Below, one piece after another: positions 36,638 to 45,629 of a stretch of DNA of 64,000 nt (positions within the stretch are counted from its first letter, which is position 1; each line of letters starts with the position of its first letter). A model generated the notes under the pieces. That model was not told the DNA's origin. It saw only the letters and a program-made list of their open reading frames with translations, and ran no database searches. This DNA comes from Paraburkholderia sp. ZP32-5 (GTDB lineage Bacteria; Pseudomonadota; Gammaproteobacteria; Burkholderiales; Burkholderiaceae): contig NZ_JAJEJP010000003.1 of NCBI RefSeq assembly GCF_021390495.1, forward strand, positions 620,001 to 684,000. Reading direction: 5' to 3'. The translations under genes were made by a program, and so were the position numbers.

Positions 36638-37630
36638 TTAAGAGTTCGTACGTGAACCCTGTTTGCTGATCCTGTATTCGGTCGGCGTGGTAAGCAGATG
36701 TTTGCGGAACAGCTTGGCGAGCCGACCACCACTGCCAATGCCACAACGACGGGCAATCTTATCGACGGGCAGGCTTGTCTTCGCGAGAAGACGGCAACTC
36801 ATGTCGAGTCGCGAATGGAGCAGGTACTCGGATGGCGTTACGCCCATCTCGCTCTTGAAGCGCCGCAGAAAATTCCGCTCGCTCATTACCGCGACCTGCG
36901 CGGCGTCGTCGATCGAAATGGCGCGCGCGCAGTTCGCCTCCAGCCACTGCGCGGAGGCCTGAATCTTGTCGCTGACGTGCGAAGCGGTTTTGGTGCGCAA
37001 CGTCGCGCTGAATTGCGTATCGCCCTGGGGCGCGACCCAGTCGGCCACCTGTTGAGCGACTTCCTGCCCGAGATCGTCGCCGACGATACGCAATGCGGTA
37101 CGCAGCGGATTGGGCCAATCGACGAAGGGGCGCGTCGGAAATGTACTGGCCGCGCGGCTGTCGTCAGCGCGAGTGCCGTTGACGTTTGAATAACCCGATG
37201 CTTCGAGCAGAAGGCGTCCCTCCGCGATCGGATGGACAATGCCGCTTTTTGGAAACACGTAGCGAAGCCATACGGTCAGGCGGGCGTCGCGGAATGCGTG
37301 CGTTGCGCCGGCGCCGCCGGCAATGAATAGCGCGTGAAAGTGATCGTCGCGCGCACGCGACTCGACGCTTTCGGTCCATATGAATACCGAGGATGAACTG
37401 GCGACACGTCCGCCGGAAGCAGATAGCAGCGATACTTCATAGCGTGTTCGACGCGACGCGCGCGTGTCATCCAGTGCATTTGCCGACTGGAATATTTCAA
37501 TGACGGAAGCAACATCCGGCAGAGCAAATCCATTAAACAAGGCTATGCCGATATGCTTTATATAAGGGGTTTCTGGCAAAGCGGATGTTTGAGGTACATT
37601 CTTATGCTTCACGTTGCAAAGAATCTCCAT
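36638..37630 (-). CDS. GlxA/AraC-family transcriptional regulator, right flank of EPS locus
   Basis: This 330-residue paralogue of the regulator at 11122 has the same two domains. The DJ-1/PfpI-like part ('IGIALFNGFALPDVASVIEI' near 27-46) lacks a Cys at the elbow ('VHPIAEGRLLLEASG' near 133-147). The AraC part has 'MSERNFLRRFKSEMGVTPSE' near 251-270 and 'VDKIARRCGIGSGGRLAKLF' near 288-307. The HTH regions of the two proteins differ at only a few positions, so they likely bind the same DNA sequence. GGGGAAGTACG precedes the ATG. The palindrome at 37739 is a likely target. Confidence 0.9.
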   Translation of the reverse strand: MEILCNVKHKNVPQTSALPETPYIKHIGIALFNGFALPDVASVIEIFQSANALDDTRASRRTRYEVSLLSASGGRVASSSSVFIWTESVESRARDDHFHALFIAGGAGATHAFRDARLTVWLRYVFPKSGIVHPIAEGRLLLEASGYSNVNGTRADDSRAASTFPTRPFVDWPNPLRTALRIVGDDLGQEVAQQVADWVAPQGDTQFSATLRTKTASHVSDKIQASAQWLEANCARAISIDDAAQVAVMSERNFLRRFKSEMGVTPSEYLLHSRLDMSCRLLAKTSLPVDKIARRCGIGSGGRLAKLFRKHLLTTPTEYRISKQGSRTNS

Positions 37631-38079
37631 CGTACTTCCCCGGTAATGAGTGGCTTGCCGGCTATCTCTAGGCCGCTATTATTGTTTGAACGAATGCTAC
37701 ATAAGGTTGCTGCAATGCATTAATTACTGGCCGAATTTGCCAAGGTGTTGGCTAAAATCACCAAATTGGTGCTGTCGTGCCAAGCGGGGCGCTATTAAGT
37801 GATAGATGATTTTCGATTAAATATCGATATGGTGGATTTTTATTTGAATCGTTATTTCCATATTTTTTTTGGAATTAATAATTGGTTGTTAATTAAATAA
37901 AAATTGGCATATCTTTGAGTTGAAAATTTCAGCGTAAAAAATCAGGATATTTGTCTTTAATGACAAAACGGTTGTCATCGGATTGAATGGGAAATGCCGC
38001 GCGCGGCAGGCGGATTCCAGCATGTTGCGAATGTCGCGAAGAAGCGAGCGATATTCGTCCGTAGAGATGAACGGTGAGC
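37631..38079. promoter_or_regulatory. AT-rich upstream region of the second GlxA/AraC gene
   Basis: A 449-bp gap, strongly AT-rich from about 37790 to 37970 (TTTTTTTTGGAATTAATAA and similar runs). It carries the palindrome at 37739, an AAATTGGCA word at 37911 shared with the left regulator's upstream region, and several TTGGT/TTGGC words. No reading frame is convincing. The layout mirrors the region upstream of 12111. Confidence 0.5.
37739..37752. promoter_or_regulatory. Palindrome GCCAA-N4-TTGGC, candidate operator
   Basis: GCCAAGGTGTTGGC lies 109 bp upstream of the regulator start at 37630 and has the same arms as the site 116 bp upstream of the paralogous regulator (12227-12240). Shared arms with a different spacer are what a dimeric regulator site would look like. 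Confidence 0.5.
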
Positions 38080-38307
38080 TTAAGCGATGGTGTGAGACAG
38101 CCCCAGCCTGATCGTCACAAGTCCGGTTTTGTCGTATTCGAATAGACGCGATTTCACTCTCAGAACGCCGTCGAATCCCAGATCGTCGATCTTCATGGTC
38201 ACGTTGTCGCCGACCAGCGGAAGGTATTGAGCGGCGCTCTTGCCGGTGGTGCGGTACGTGCCGAAGCCAGTGGTGTACTCGAACACATAGGTCACTTCTT
38301 CGTTCAT
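38080..38307 (-). CDS. Small hypothetical protein, 75 aa
   Basis: The ATG at 38307 follows GGAG at a 5-nt spacing. The 75-residue product begins 'MNEEVTYVFEYTTGFGTYRT' and continues with 'LPLVGDNVTMKIDDLGFDGVL' type beta-strand sequence to '..VTIRLGLSHTIA', so a small all-beta soluble protein is likely. I do not recognise a family. The frame is open far upstream, but across a terminator and without protein-like sequence, so the short start is right. It lies downstream of the terminator at 38369 and upstream of the regulator on the same strand. Confidence 0.7.
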   Translation of the reverse strand: MNEEVTYVFEYTTGFGTYRTTGKSAAQYLPLVGDNVTMKIDDLGFDGVLRVKSRLFEYDKTGLVTIRLGLSHTIA

Positions 38308-38368
38308 GTGCGCTCCGCTGATGCGTATTCCGTTTAGCCGCGTGACTGGAACCCGTTTGCGATGAAGG

Positions 38369-38404
38369 AAAAAAAAGATCCTGCCGCTCCGAAGGAGCGG
38401 CAGG
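38369..38404 (-). terminator. Rho-independent terminator with UUCG loop
   Basis: On the minus strand CCTGCCGCTCC pairs with GGAGCGGCAGG over a C(UUCG)G-type tight loop (stem arms at 38404-38394 and 38390-38380), followed after ATC by eight T residues (38376-38369). It faces leftward and lies upstream of the 75-residue gene, while no protein gene on the same strand precedes it. Confidence 0.85.
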
Positions 38405-38457
38405 TTAAAAATCGAGGGGGGTTCGGGGTGTCGGAGAGACGCGCCCCTCGAAAGGCC
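38369..38457 (-). ncRNA. Candidate ~90-nt small RNA or leader with terminator
   Basis: On the minus strand a TACACT -10-like box (38469-38464) would start a transcript near 38457. It then has a stem formed by CGAGGGG (38450-38444) and CCCCTCG (38419-38413), a short A/T-rich linker and the terminator at 38404-38369. This order (stem, linker, strong terminator) within about 90 nt is typical of a bacterial small RNA. It could instead be an attenuator in the leader of the 75-residue gene. The -35 region is poor, so the promoter is uncertain. Confidence 0.4.
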
Positions 38458-39013
38458 AAGCGGAGTGTAGTCGCTTAAGCGGAATGCCGAAGGAGGGCGG
38501 CGGATTCGGTCAAGCTGTTGACCGAACATGACACGAGATGAATTGCGCCTGTTTTGCGGCCTGTTTTGCAGGCTGTCTCGCGGTATGAATCGAGCGGCAG
38601 CGCTCGGGTAATAAGCGAACTGCAAATCATGGGTGAAGGGATCAAAGCACTCGGCCGCGCTGTGGAAAAGCCATTTCGTTATCCCAGCGATCGTTGCACT
38701 GTCAGAAAGAAGTCCATCCTCAGCTTGCCCACGGGCAAACAAAGATGGCGCTCCATTTCGGCTCGCCTGCGCGGCGCACGACATCATCAGCACGCGATAA
38801 CGACATACCCATCGCCCGTCAACCTGACAAATCCATATCAATCGTCCTTCAGTTCAATATCCGCACAACAGCCATTGAGTTTACGAAATTGGCTTGCTAG
38901 TATCCCACGTGATGCAATCAGTTGATTGTTCCGGTTTCTAATTAAACCGTGCTGATGCCGTAGCTTGCCGTTTTTTCCAATCGCCAGATTTGACTGTGGA
39001 TTCAGGACTAACG

Positions 39014-40168
39014 ATGGCTCTTTCCCTCTCGCTCGCAGCACGTGTCACCGAATTGAAGCCGTCGGCCACCGTCGAAATGACGGAGCGCCTGCGTGCCGCG
39101 CGCGCCGCGGGACGCAGAATACTGAGCCTGTCGAGCGGCGATCCTAATATAGAAACCGACGAGCGGATTATCGATGCCGCTGAACGCGCGATGCGGGCCG
39201 GCGACACGCACTATGGTCCCGCGGCTGGAATGCCCGCGCTGCGCGAGGCCATCGTCGAGCGAGAACGGCGCAGCTCGGGCGCGCTTTATAAAGAGAGCGA
39301 CATTCTGATTACGCCGGGCGGCAAGTTCGCGCTGCTGGCGGCGCTGATGGGCACTGTTTCGCCGGGCGACGAGGTCATCGTTCCAGAGCCGGGCTGGGTC
39401 AGCTACGGACCCTGCGTCAAACTGTGCGGCGGTACCCCGGTGATCGTACCGATGCTCGACCGGATCGACCGCGCGGTGATCGAACGCGCCATCACGCCGC
39501 GCACCAAGGCGATCATTGTCAATTCACCGGTTAATCCTAGCGGCCGCGTACTGCCGCAGGACGAGATCGACACCGTGCTGGAACTGGCCGAGCGGCACAA
39601 CCTCGCGGTGGTATTCGATCAGGTGTATTCGGATTTGCTGCATGAGGGCGATTTCGCCTATCCGCAGGCTACCGAAATGGGCCGCGCGCGTACGTTCGTG
39701 GTCGACAGTTTCTCGAAGACATTCGGCATGACCGGCTGGCGACTCGGTTATCTGGCCACGCCAACGGGCATGGCAAAAACGATTCAGCGCTTTATCCAGC
39801 ACTCGATCTATTGCGTGCCGGGTTTTATCCAGGCGGCCGGACTCGAGGCACTCGGACTCTATGATGAACTGGTGCCTGTCTATCGCGAGCGCTTTCGCGC
39901 GCGGCAGTTGCGTGTGGCCGCGAGTCTCGATCGTATCGACGGTATCGAATGCAGCGCGCCGCGCGCCAGCTTTTACCTGTTTCCGCGCGTAGCCATCGAT
40001 GACAGCGCGCTTGCCAGTGCGTGGCTCGACAAGCTCGACGTGTCGTCGCTGCCGGGTTCCGCATTTGGCGCGGCGGGTGCGGGACATCTTCGCTTATCGG
40101 TGTCGTCGAGCGACGCGGACATCGATGAAGCGCTCGAACGAATCGCGAGATTCGGCTGCGGCTTATAA
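39014..40168 (+). CDS. Pyridoxal-phosphate aminotransferase, class I/II
   Basis: This is a 384-residue fold-type I aminotransferase (aspartate/aromatic aminotransferase-like subgroup). 'ILSLSSGDPNIETDERIIDA' near 34-53, 'HYGPAAGMPALREAI' near 65-79, 'INSPVNPSGRVLP'-type 'IVNSPVNPSGRVLPQDEI' near 167-184, the PLP-binding Lys in 'VVDSFSKTFGMTGWRLGYLA' near 226-245 and a late Arg in 'HLRLSVSSSD' near 355-364 are visible. It would transfer an amino group between an amino acid and a 2-oxo acid. AGGACTAACG precedes the ATG at 39014. It stands 170 bp before an amino-acid ABC importer, so it probably acts on the imported amino acid. Confidence 0.93.
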   Translation: MALSLSLAARVTELKPSATVEMTERLRAARAAGRRILSLSSGDPNIETDERIIDAAERAMRAGDTHYGPAAGMPALREAIVERERRSSGALYKESDILITPGGKFALLAALMGTVSPGDEVIVPEPGWVSYGPCVKLCGGTPVIVPMLDRIDRAVIERAITPRTKAIIVNSPVNPSGRVLPQDEIDTVLELAERHNLAVVFDQVYSDLLHEGDFAYPQATEMGRARTFVVDSFSKTFGMTGWRLGYLATPTGMAKTIQRFIQHSIYCVPGFIQAAGLEALGLYDELVPVYRERFRARQLRVAASLDRIDGIECSAPRASFYLFPRVAIDDSALASAWLDKLDVSSLPGSAFGAAGAGHLRLSVSSSDADIDEALERIARFGCGL

Positions 40169-40337
40169 CCGGTCCGACTGACGCAGTTCATTCAAGCAGT
40201 TCATCGAAGCAGGGCGCGGCCAATAACGCGCCGATAAGGGAAATACAAGAGGCCAATCCGGCTCGCTTACACTGATTCATCTACCTGGTTTGGTCAGCCA
40301 GCCTACTGACCTGATTGATTTCTCGTCGAGGAACACG

Positions 40338-41159
40338 ATGAATTTGAGCCATGTATGGCCGAGGGCCGCGCGAATCCTGATGTTGAGTCTGGCGATGCTG
40401 GTGAGCGCGGCGCCGTTGTCGACGGCTCATGCGCAGGTGACGGATGGCGTCGCGCTGGTCAAGCAGCGCGGAAAACTACTGGCGGGCGTCAAATACGACA
40501 CGCCGCCATTCGGCTTTCTCGACGACAACAATCAGCCGACCGGTTTCGATCTCGACATCGTGCGGCTCGTTGCAAAGCGTCTGGGTGTGCCGGTCGAATT
40601 CGTCAAAGTGACGTCGCCCACGCGCATTCCGGTACTGGTAAGCGGCAATGTCGACCTCGTCGCCGCGTCGATGACGCGCACGCCCGAGCGCGCGAAGGTG
40701 ATCGATTTCAGTATCACCTACTATGTCGGTCATCAATCGCTGCTGGTCCCGAAGGACAGTACGATCAAGGGACCGCAGGATTTGCAGGGCAAGCGCGTGA
40801 CCGTGCAGCAGGCCACCACGCTCGAACAGACGATCGCCAAAGTCGCACCGGGCGCGCAGGCGATGAGCTTCAAGGATTACAACAGCGCGTGGCTGGCACT
40901 TGCACAAGGCCGCGCGGATGCGCTGACCGGCAGCGAATACATCTTGCGCGCCTTCATGAAGAACAATCCGAACTTCAAGATCGTCGGGCAGCCGTTCAGC
41001 TCCGAGCCGTTTGCGATCGGTGTGCGCAAGGGTAATACCGCGCTGCTGACGCAGATCAACGGCGCATTGAACGATGCGTGGAAGAGCGGCGAATATCAGA
41101 AGATCTACCAGAAGTGGTTTGGATTCGCGCCGACCGTTGCCGTGGGTTCGGATAATTAA
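40338..41159 (+). CDS. Amino-acid ABC transporter substrate-binding protein
   Basis: This 273-residue periplasmic binding protein (SBP_bac_3 family) has a signal peptide ending near 'APLSTAHA|QV' (residue about 34). The mature protein starts with 'QRGKLLAGVKYDTPPFGFLD' near 47-66 and 'TGFDLDIVRLVAKRLGV' near 72-88, followed by 'RIPVLVSGNVDLVAASMTRT' near 97-116 and 'VTVQQATTLEQTIAK' near 155-169. The ATG at 40338 follows GAGGA at six bases. Ligand specificity (polar amino acid, opine or similar) is not resolved. It heads the SBP-permease-permease-ATPase set. Confidence 0.94.
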   Translation: MNLSHVWPRAARILMLSLAMLVSAAPLSTAHAQVTDGVALVKQRGKLLAGVKYDTPPFGFLDDNNQPTGFDLDIVRLVAKRLGVPVEFVKVTSPTRIPVLVSGNVDLVAASMTRTPERAKVIDFSITYYVGHQSLLVPKDSTIKGPQDLQGKRVTVQQATTLEQTIAKVAPGAQAMSFKDYNSAWLALAQGRADALTGSEYILRAFMKNNPNFKIVGQPFSSEPFAIGVRKGNTALLTQINGALNDAWKSGEYQKIYQKWFGFAPTVAVGSDN

Positions 41160-41218
41160 CCCGTGATCGTGCGCACAGCCGGCGGTTATTTCGCATCGTT
41201 CGAAGAAATGGGCCACCC

Positions 41219-41920
41219 GTGAATTATTCGTTCGATTGGAGCGCGCTGTGGGAGCACCGTGACCTGATCGTCAGCGGTTTCGTCACCACGGTCGAACTGG
41301 CGTCGATCTCGCTGATACTGGCGACGCTGATTGGTGTAGTGATCGGTACTTGCGGTGCCACTGGCGCTCGCGGTTTGCGTGCGCTGGCCATCGGCTGGGT
41401 CGAGCTGATACGCAGCATACCGCTGCTGATCCACATGTACATCTGGTACATGGCGCTCGCGATGCTGAAGTTACCGGCCTTTGCGTGCGCGACGCTTGCG
41501 CTTTCGATCTATTCGTCCGCCTATGTTGCCGAAGTCGTGCGAGCCGGCATTCTCGGTTTGCCGGCCGGTCAGGCGAAAGCGGGATTGGCCTGCGGCCTCA
41601 CGGAGTTCCAGACGCTACGTCTGATCGTTTATCCGCAGGTGTTGCGCCGCATTCTGCCGTCGCTGGCGAGCGTTTTTTCGCAACTGATCAAGGACTCGTC
41701 GTTGGCTTCCGTGATTGCGGTCGCCGACATCACGTACCAGGCTGGCGCGCTCGATGGTCTGACGTTTCGCACCTTCGAGGTCTATACGATGACGCTCGTG
41801 CTTTATCTGGTGCTGGTCAGCATCGTCAATCGCTTGCTCGGCATGCTGGTCGGTGCGTCGATACGCTCATCGGCGTCTGCGTCGACGGCAAAACCTTCGA
41901 AGGGGCTGCGCGATGCATAG
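41219..41920 (+). CDS. Amino-acid ABC transporter permease
   Basis: A 233-residue inner-membrane permease of the HisM/GltJ type with five predicted helices. It shows 'LIVSGFVTTVELASISLILA' near 15-34, 'ELIRSIPLLIHMYIWYMALA' near 62-81 and the EAA loop 'AGILGLPAGQAKAGLACGLT' near 108-127 that docks on the ATPase. It starts with GTG at 41219 and overlaps the next permease gene by eight bases. Confidence 0.93.
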   Translation: MNYSFDWSALWEHRDLIVSGFVTTVELASISLILATLIGVVIGTCGATGARGLRALAIGWVELIRSIPLLIHMYIWYMALAMLKLPAFACATLALSIYSSAYVAEVVRAGILGLPAGQAKAGLACGLTEFQTLRLIVYPQVLRRILPSLASVFSQLIKDSSLASVIAVADITYQAGALDGLTFRTFEVYTMTLVLYLVLVSIVNRLLGMLVGASIRSSASASTAKPSKGLRDA

Positions 41921-42563
41921 CGTGCTCGTCACGAATAGTCATTTCTTTGCCGCGGGACTGCTGGCGACACTGCAAATCTCGGCTATTTCGATCGTATGCG
42001 GCACGGCGATCGGCGTAGTCGTGGCGCTGCTGCGCTATTTGCACGTGCCGGTCGTCGCGCGGGTTTGCGCGCTATATGTCGAATTGATGCAAGGCGCGCC
42101 GCTGCTGGTCGTGTTGCTGTTCTGCTATTTCGCGCTGCCCGCGCTGCTCGCCTACAAGACTTCCGCGTACTGGGCGAGTGTGCTGTCGTTCTCGATCTTT
42201 ATCGGCGCTTATCTGTCCGAGGACATTCGTTCCGGCTTGAGATCGGTCAACCCCAAACTCATTCAGGCGGGGCTCGCCAGTGGTCTCACGTATTTGCAGG
42301 TGCTGCGCCTGATCGTGTTGCCTATCGGCGTACGTTCGGTGATTCCGCCGATCATTAGCCAATACGTGCGGCTGATCAAGTTCACGTCGGTGGCGTCGAT
42401 CATCAATGTGCAGGAATTGACCGGCAATGCGCTGCTCGTCAATGCGCGCGTGTTCGAGCCCGCGCTGATTCTCGGCTTCGTCGCCGTTGTCTATCTGGTT
42501 GTCTGCCAGGCGGTCTCGTTGTTCGGTCGCTGGCTGAGTGCGCGTTTCGCGGTACGGACCTGA
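41913..42563 (+). CDS. Amino-acid ABC transporter permease
   Basis: This is the second, 216-residue permease of the importer. '[20 protein letters not shown]' near 11-30, '[20 protein letters not shown]' near 57-76 and the EAA loop '[20 protein letters not shown]' near 106-125 are visible. The ATG at 41913 overlaps the stop of the first permease, with AGGGG upstream, and the ATPase starts 10 bp after its stop. Confidence 0.93.
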   Translation: MHSVLVTNSHFFAAGLLATLQISAISIVCGTAIGVVVALLRYLHVPVVARVCALYVELMQGAPLLVVLLFCYFALPALLAYKTSAYWASVLSFSIFIGAYLSEDIRSGLRSVNPKLIQAGLASGLTYLQVLRLIVLPIGVRSVIPPIISQYVRLIKFTSVASIINVQELTGNALLVNARVFEPALILGFVAVVYLVVCQAVSLFGRWLSARFAVRT

Positions 42564-42573
42564 GCGATTGAAT

Positions 42574-43383
42574 ATGATGTGCAATGACGCGTTGAACCAC
42601 GAAGAACCCTTGGTGAATCCTTCTGCTCCAGCGGAAACCTCCGCCGCGCCCACTATGATCGAGATTCGCAACGTATCGAAATCGTATGGCGACATACCCA
42701 TCCTGCAGGATTGCTCGCTGTCGGTTAAACGCGGTGAAGTGGTCGTGATTTGCGGGCCGTCCGGTTCCGGCAAAAGCACGTTGATAAAGTGTGTGAACGG
42801 GTTGGAGCCGTATCAGTCGGGCAGTATCAAAGTGGCCGGCACGGAAGTCGGTGCGCGGAATACGAACTTGCCCAAACTGCGCGCCAAAGTCGGCATGGTG
42901 TTCCAGAGCTTCGAGCTTTATCCGCACCTGTCGGTACTCGATAACGTGATGCTGGCGCAAATCCATGTACTGCGCCGCTCGCGCGAAGAAGCACGCAATC
43001 GTGCGATGGCGCTGTTGACGCGGGTCGGGCTGGCCGAGCGCGCGCACAGAATGCCGGTGGATTTGTCCGGCGGTCAGCAGCAACGGGTAGCAATTGCACG
43101 TACGCTTGCGCTCGATCCGGACGCGATGCTGCTCGACGAGCCGACATCCGCGCTCGATCCCGAGATGGTCAGCGAAGTACTGGACGTGATTACCGCGCTC
43201 GCTCGCGACGGCATGACGATGATGGTCGTCACGCACGAAATGGGATTCGCGCGCCGTGTCGCCGATCGGGTGATCTTCATGGATCACGGGCGCGTGGTCG
43301 AAGATGCGCCGAAGGAGGCATTTTTTGCCGCGCCCGCGAGCCCGCGCGCGAGAGAGTTCCTGGCCAGGATTCTGGCTCACTGA
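42574..43383 (+). CDS. Amino-acid ABC transporter ATP-binding protein
   Basis: This 269-residue ATPase of the GlnQ/HisP family has an N-terminal extension of about 27 residues, then '[20 protein letters not shown]'. Walker A is '[19 protein letters not shown]' near 61-79, the Q-loop '[19 protein letters not shown]' near 108-126, the signature '[19 protein letters not shown]' near 165-183 and Walker B '[16 protein letters not shown]' near 185-200. The start could also be internal (GTG or ATG about 13-27 codons later). It completes the importer begun at 40338. Confidence 0.94.
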   Translation: MMCNDALNHEEPLVNPSAPAETSAAPTMIEIRNVSKSYGDIPILQDCSLSVKRGEVVVICGPSGSGKSTLIKCVNGLEPYQSGSIKVAGTEVGARNTNLPKLRAKVGMVFQSFELYPHLSVLDNVMLAQIHVLRRSREEARNRAMALLTRVGLAERAHRMPVDLSGGQQQRVAIARTLALDPDAMLLDEPTSALDPEMVSEVLDVITALARDGMTMMVVTHEMGFARRVADRVIFMDHGRVVEDAPKEAFFAAPASPRAREFLARILAH

Positions 43384-43568
43384 AGCCGGATCGGCGGAAC
43401 ACTCCATTGAAACTTGCCGACAGTCGGTCACTGCCAATAACATCACGCGCGCAATAGTCCCGGCATCCTGTTGTTTCGTCACAGACTGGATATAACCGGA
43501 TTTTCTTATTGGGCAGCAGCCCTTTGTTCGATGATTGTCAACGGTCCTTAGCCAGGATGGTTCTTCCC

Positions 43569-44711
43569 ATGCGCAAACCTGAAGCCGCGACTGTCGACCG
43601 GATAGTTGCCGTGGCGGAAAAAATGTTTGCCGAGTACGGCTACCGGGGCGTGTCGTTACGCGCGGTCATGCGTGAGTGCGGCGTGAACGCGGCCGCCATT
43701 CACTATCATTTCGGTTCGAAAGAAGCGTTGCTCGAAGAGATCTTCGTGCGGCGCGCCGGTGCGCTCAATTCCGCTCGTCTGCGGCTTCTCGATAGCTGCA
43801 TGCAGAGCGAAAGCGCGGATAGCGGCGAGCATCTCGAGTTGATTCTGCATGCGTTTTTAAGCCCGGCTTTTTCATTGCCGGATGGTGATGAGGGTGTGCG
43901 GCGCTTTACCCGCCTGCGTTCCGTTATCGCGCACGAGAATGCCGAACTGTCGCAGCAACTGGTCAGCCGCCACTTCAACGAAACGAGCGGTTATTTCATC
44001 GCGGCATTGCGACGAGCACTGCCGCACCTGTCGCATCCAGCGTTGCTGTGGCGCTTTCATTTCCTGCTCGGCGCGCAGTACTACACGTTGAGCAACCCCG
44101 GCCGGATAGAAAGTCTGTCGGCGGGATCGTGCGATGCGAGCGATCTGCAGTCGGCGCTCGATGAGCTGGTTGCGTTTGTCGCGGCCGGATTTCGAGCGTC
44201 ATCGCCAAAGCCGCGCAGGCGCACGCGTGGGACGCGTGTCACACAGTCTGCGCAGCAACAGCATGACGCTCGCATCGGGAAGGGGGCAGAGAAACGGGAT
44301 GTGGAAACGGATATAAAAGCGGCCGGAAAATCCCCACAGATCCCGCGACAAGCACAGATAGCGTACGGGTCCGCCGTGCATACCGCTGACGCGCAGATCA
44401 GCGACGCGGCGTGGTCGGCCATCGCGTCGTTGCTGAACGCCAGACCGGCCCGCGTGGAACCGTCGCGTGGCCGCAAGCCGATCTCGGATCGCGAGGCATT
44501 GAGCGGCATCGTCTATGTGATGCGTCACCGGTTGCGCTGGCGTGACCTGTCGGTCGTCGCCGGGTTTCGCTCCGGTGCGAGTTGTTGGCGACGGCTGCGC
44601 GAGTGGGAAGCAAACGGCGTCTGGCAGCAGATTGCCGGTGTGTTGCGCGAGCAACTACCCGATGGGCGGGAACTCGATTTCGCGATCGTCGAACGCCCGC
44701 ATGAAACGTGA
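43569..44711 (+). CDS. TetR regulator fused to a DUF4096 (IS4/5 transposase-type) domain
   Basis: This 380-residue protein has two unrelated parts. Residues 1-215 are a TetR regulator: the HTH 'IVAVAEKMFAEYGYRGVSLR' with 'NAAAIHYHFGSKEALLEEIF' (about 12-60), then a helical ligand domain. A polar, basic linker of about 60 residues follows. Residues about 277-365 ('ISDAAWSAIASLLNARPARV', 'GRKPISDREALSGIVYVMRH', 'RWRDLSVVAGFRSGASCWRR', 'WEANGVWQQIAGVL') match the helix-turn-helix-like DUF4096 domain normally at the N-terminus of IS5-family transposases. No DDE catalytic part follows. The frame is open throughout with no visible join defect. ATG at 43569 has AGGATGG 8 nt upstream; 43557 is an alternative. 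Confidence 0.85.
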   Translation: MRKPEAATVDRIVAVAEKMFAEYGYRGVSLRAVMRECGVNAAAIHYHFGSKEALLEEIFVRRAGALNSARLRLLDSCMQSESADSGEHLELILHAFLSPAFSLPDGDEGVRRFTRLRSVIAHENAELSQQLVSRHFNETSGYFIAALRRALPHLSHPALLWRFHFLLGAQYYTLSNPGRIESLSAGSCDASDLQSALDELVAFVAAGFRASSPKPRRRTRGTRVTQSAQQQHDARIGKGAEKRDVETDIKAAGKSPQIPRQAQIAYGSAVHTADAQISDAAWSAIASLLNARPARVEPSRGRKPISDREALSGIVYVMRHRLRWRDLSVVAGFRSGASCWRRLREWEANGVWQQIAGVLREQLPDGRELDFAIVERPHET

Positions 44712-44843
44712 TCGTGATCGATCTGCGATTCACCGCCTGGAATTGACTTCGAAAAGCAGCGTACGCGGCCCTCGCCTGGTCGCACATCGCGCCAAGCTCG
44801 ATCAGACGTCGCGCCCGTCTGCTGTTCGCCCCGCGCCCCTCGC

Positions 44844-45629
44844 TTAAACGATCGACGCCAACGTGCGCGCACCGCTTTCCAGAACCGGCAGAATTTCGTC
44901 GACCATCTGGGCGGGTGTCATCCGGCTCGAATGCACGCTGACGGTCAACGCGCAGACCAGCTGGTTGCGCGCGTTCAGCACCGGCACGGCGATCGAGCGC
45001 AAACCAATCTCATACTCCTCGTCGATCACCGAGTAGCGGTCGCTGCGCGATTGCTGGAACTGCGCCAGGATCTGTTCGCGGTCGGTGATCGTCTTCTCGG
45101 TGTACTGCTGGATCTCGGCGCCTTCGAGGTACTGGCGAATCTGCGCGTCGGTGCGATGCATCAGTAAAACCCGGCCCGATGCGGTGCAGTACGCCGGCAG
45201 GCGCGTGCCGATGCCGATGGAAACAGAGGCGATGCGCGTAGCCGACGAGCGCCCGACGAACATCACGTCGTTACCGTCGAGCAGCGTCAGGGACGCGACC
45301 TCGTTCATGCGCTCGCCGATCATTTCGAGAATCGGCTGCGCGAGCTTGGTCAGCGACGCGCCGGAAAGGTACGCATAACCGAGCCGCAAAATGCGCGGCG
45401 TGAGGCGGAAGAATTTTCCGTCGAAATCCGCGTAGCCGAGCTTGGCGAGCGTCAGCAAATAGCGGCGCGCGCCCGCCCGCGTGAGCCCGGTCTTGACCGC
45501 GACATCGGCGGGCGTCAATGCGACGTCGGAAGCGTTGAACGCCTCGATGACCGCGAGCCCCTTTTCGAAAGCGCCGATGAAATCCCGGTCGGTGTCACGT
45601 ACGTCCTCTTGTTCTTCGCCTGTATTCAT
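44844..45629 (-). CDS. IclR-family transcriptional regulator
   Basis: This 261-residue protein has the IclR layout: an N-terminal winged HTH ('FIGAFEKGLAVIEAFNASDV' near 17-36, 'TPADVAVKTGLTRAGARRYL' near 39-58) and a C-terminal effector domain with 'MNEVASLTLLDGNDVMFVGR' near 110-129, 'PAYCTASGRVLLMHRTD' near 144-160 and 'RSIAVPVLNARNQLVCALTV' near 211-230. The wording is close to the PcaR/PobR/TphR branch that governs aromatic acid genes. It diverges from the Rieske dioxygenase genes, so it very likely controls them. CGCAC repeats in the gap are candidate sites. Confidence 0.95.
   Translation of the reverse strand: MNTGEEQEDVRDTDRDFIGAFEKGLAVIEAFNASDVALTPADVAVKTGLTRAGARRYLLTLAKLGYADFDGKFFRLTPRILRLGYAYLSGASLTKLAQPILEMIGERMNEVASLTLLDGNDVMFVGRSSATRIASVSIGIGTRLPAYCTASGRVLLMHRTDAQIRQYLEGAEIQQYTEKTITDREQILAQFQQSRSDRYSVIDEEYEIGLRSIAVPVLNARNQLVCALTVSVHSSRMTPAQMVDEILPVLESGARTLASIV

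Larger units (their letters stand above)
38308..39013. other. Intergenic region with candidate small RNA
   Basis: About 700 bp without a protein gene between the 75-residue gene (minus) and the aminotransferase (plus). It contains the terminator and candidate RNA listed below near its left end. The rest (38470-38990) shows nothing I can call; frames there lack protein-like composition and conserved motifs. The aminotransferase promoter presumably lies after about 38880, where A+T rises. Confidence 0.45.

Noticed and set aside
44390..44711. DUF4096 part of the TetR gene considered as a separate IS remnant
   Set aside because: The frame is continuous with the TetR part, there is no start codon with ribosome site at the join, no terminal inverted repeats were seen and no DDE domain follows, so a fusion protein is the better reading.
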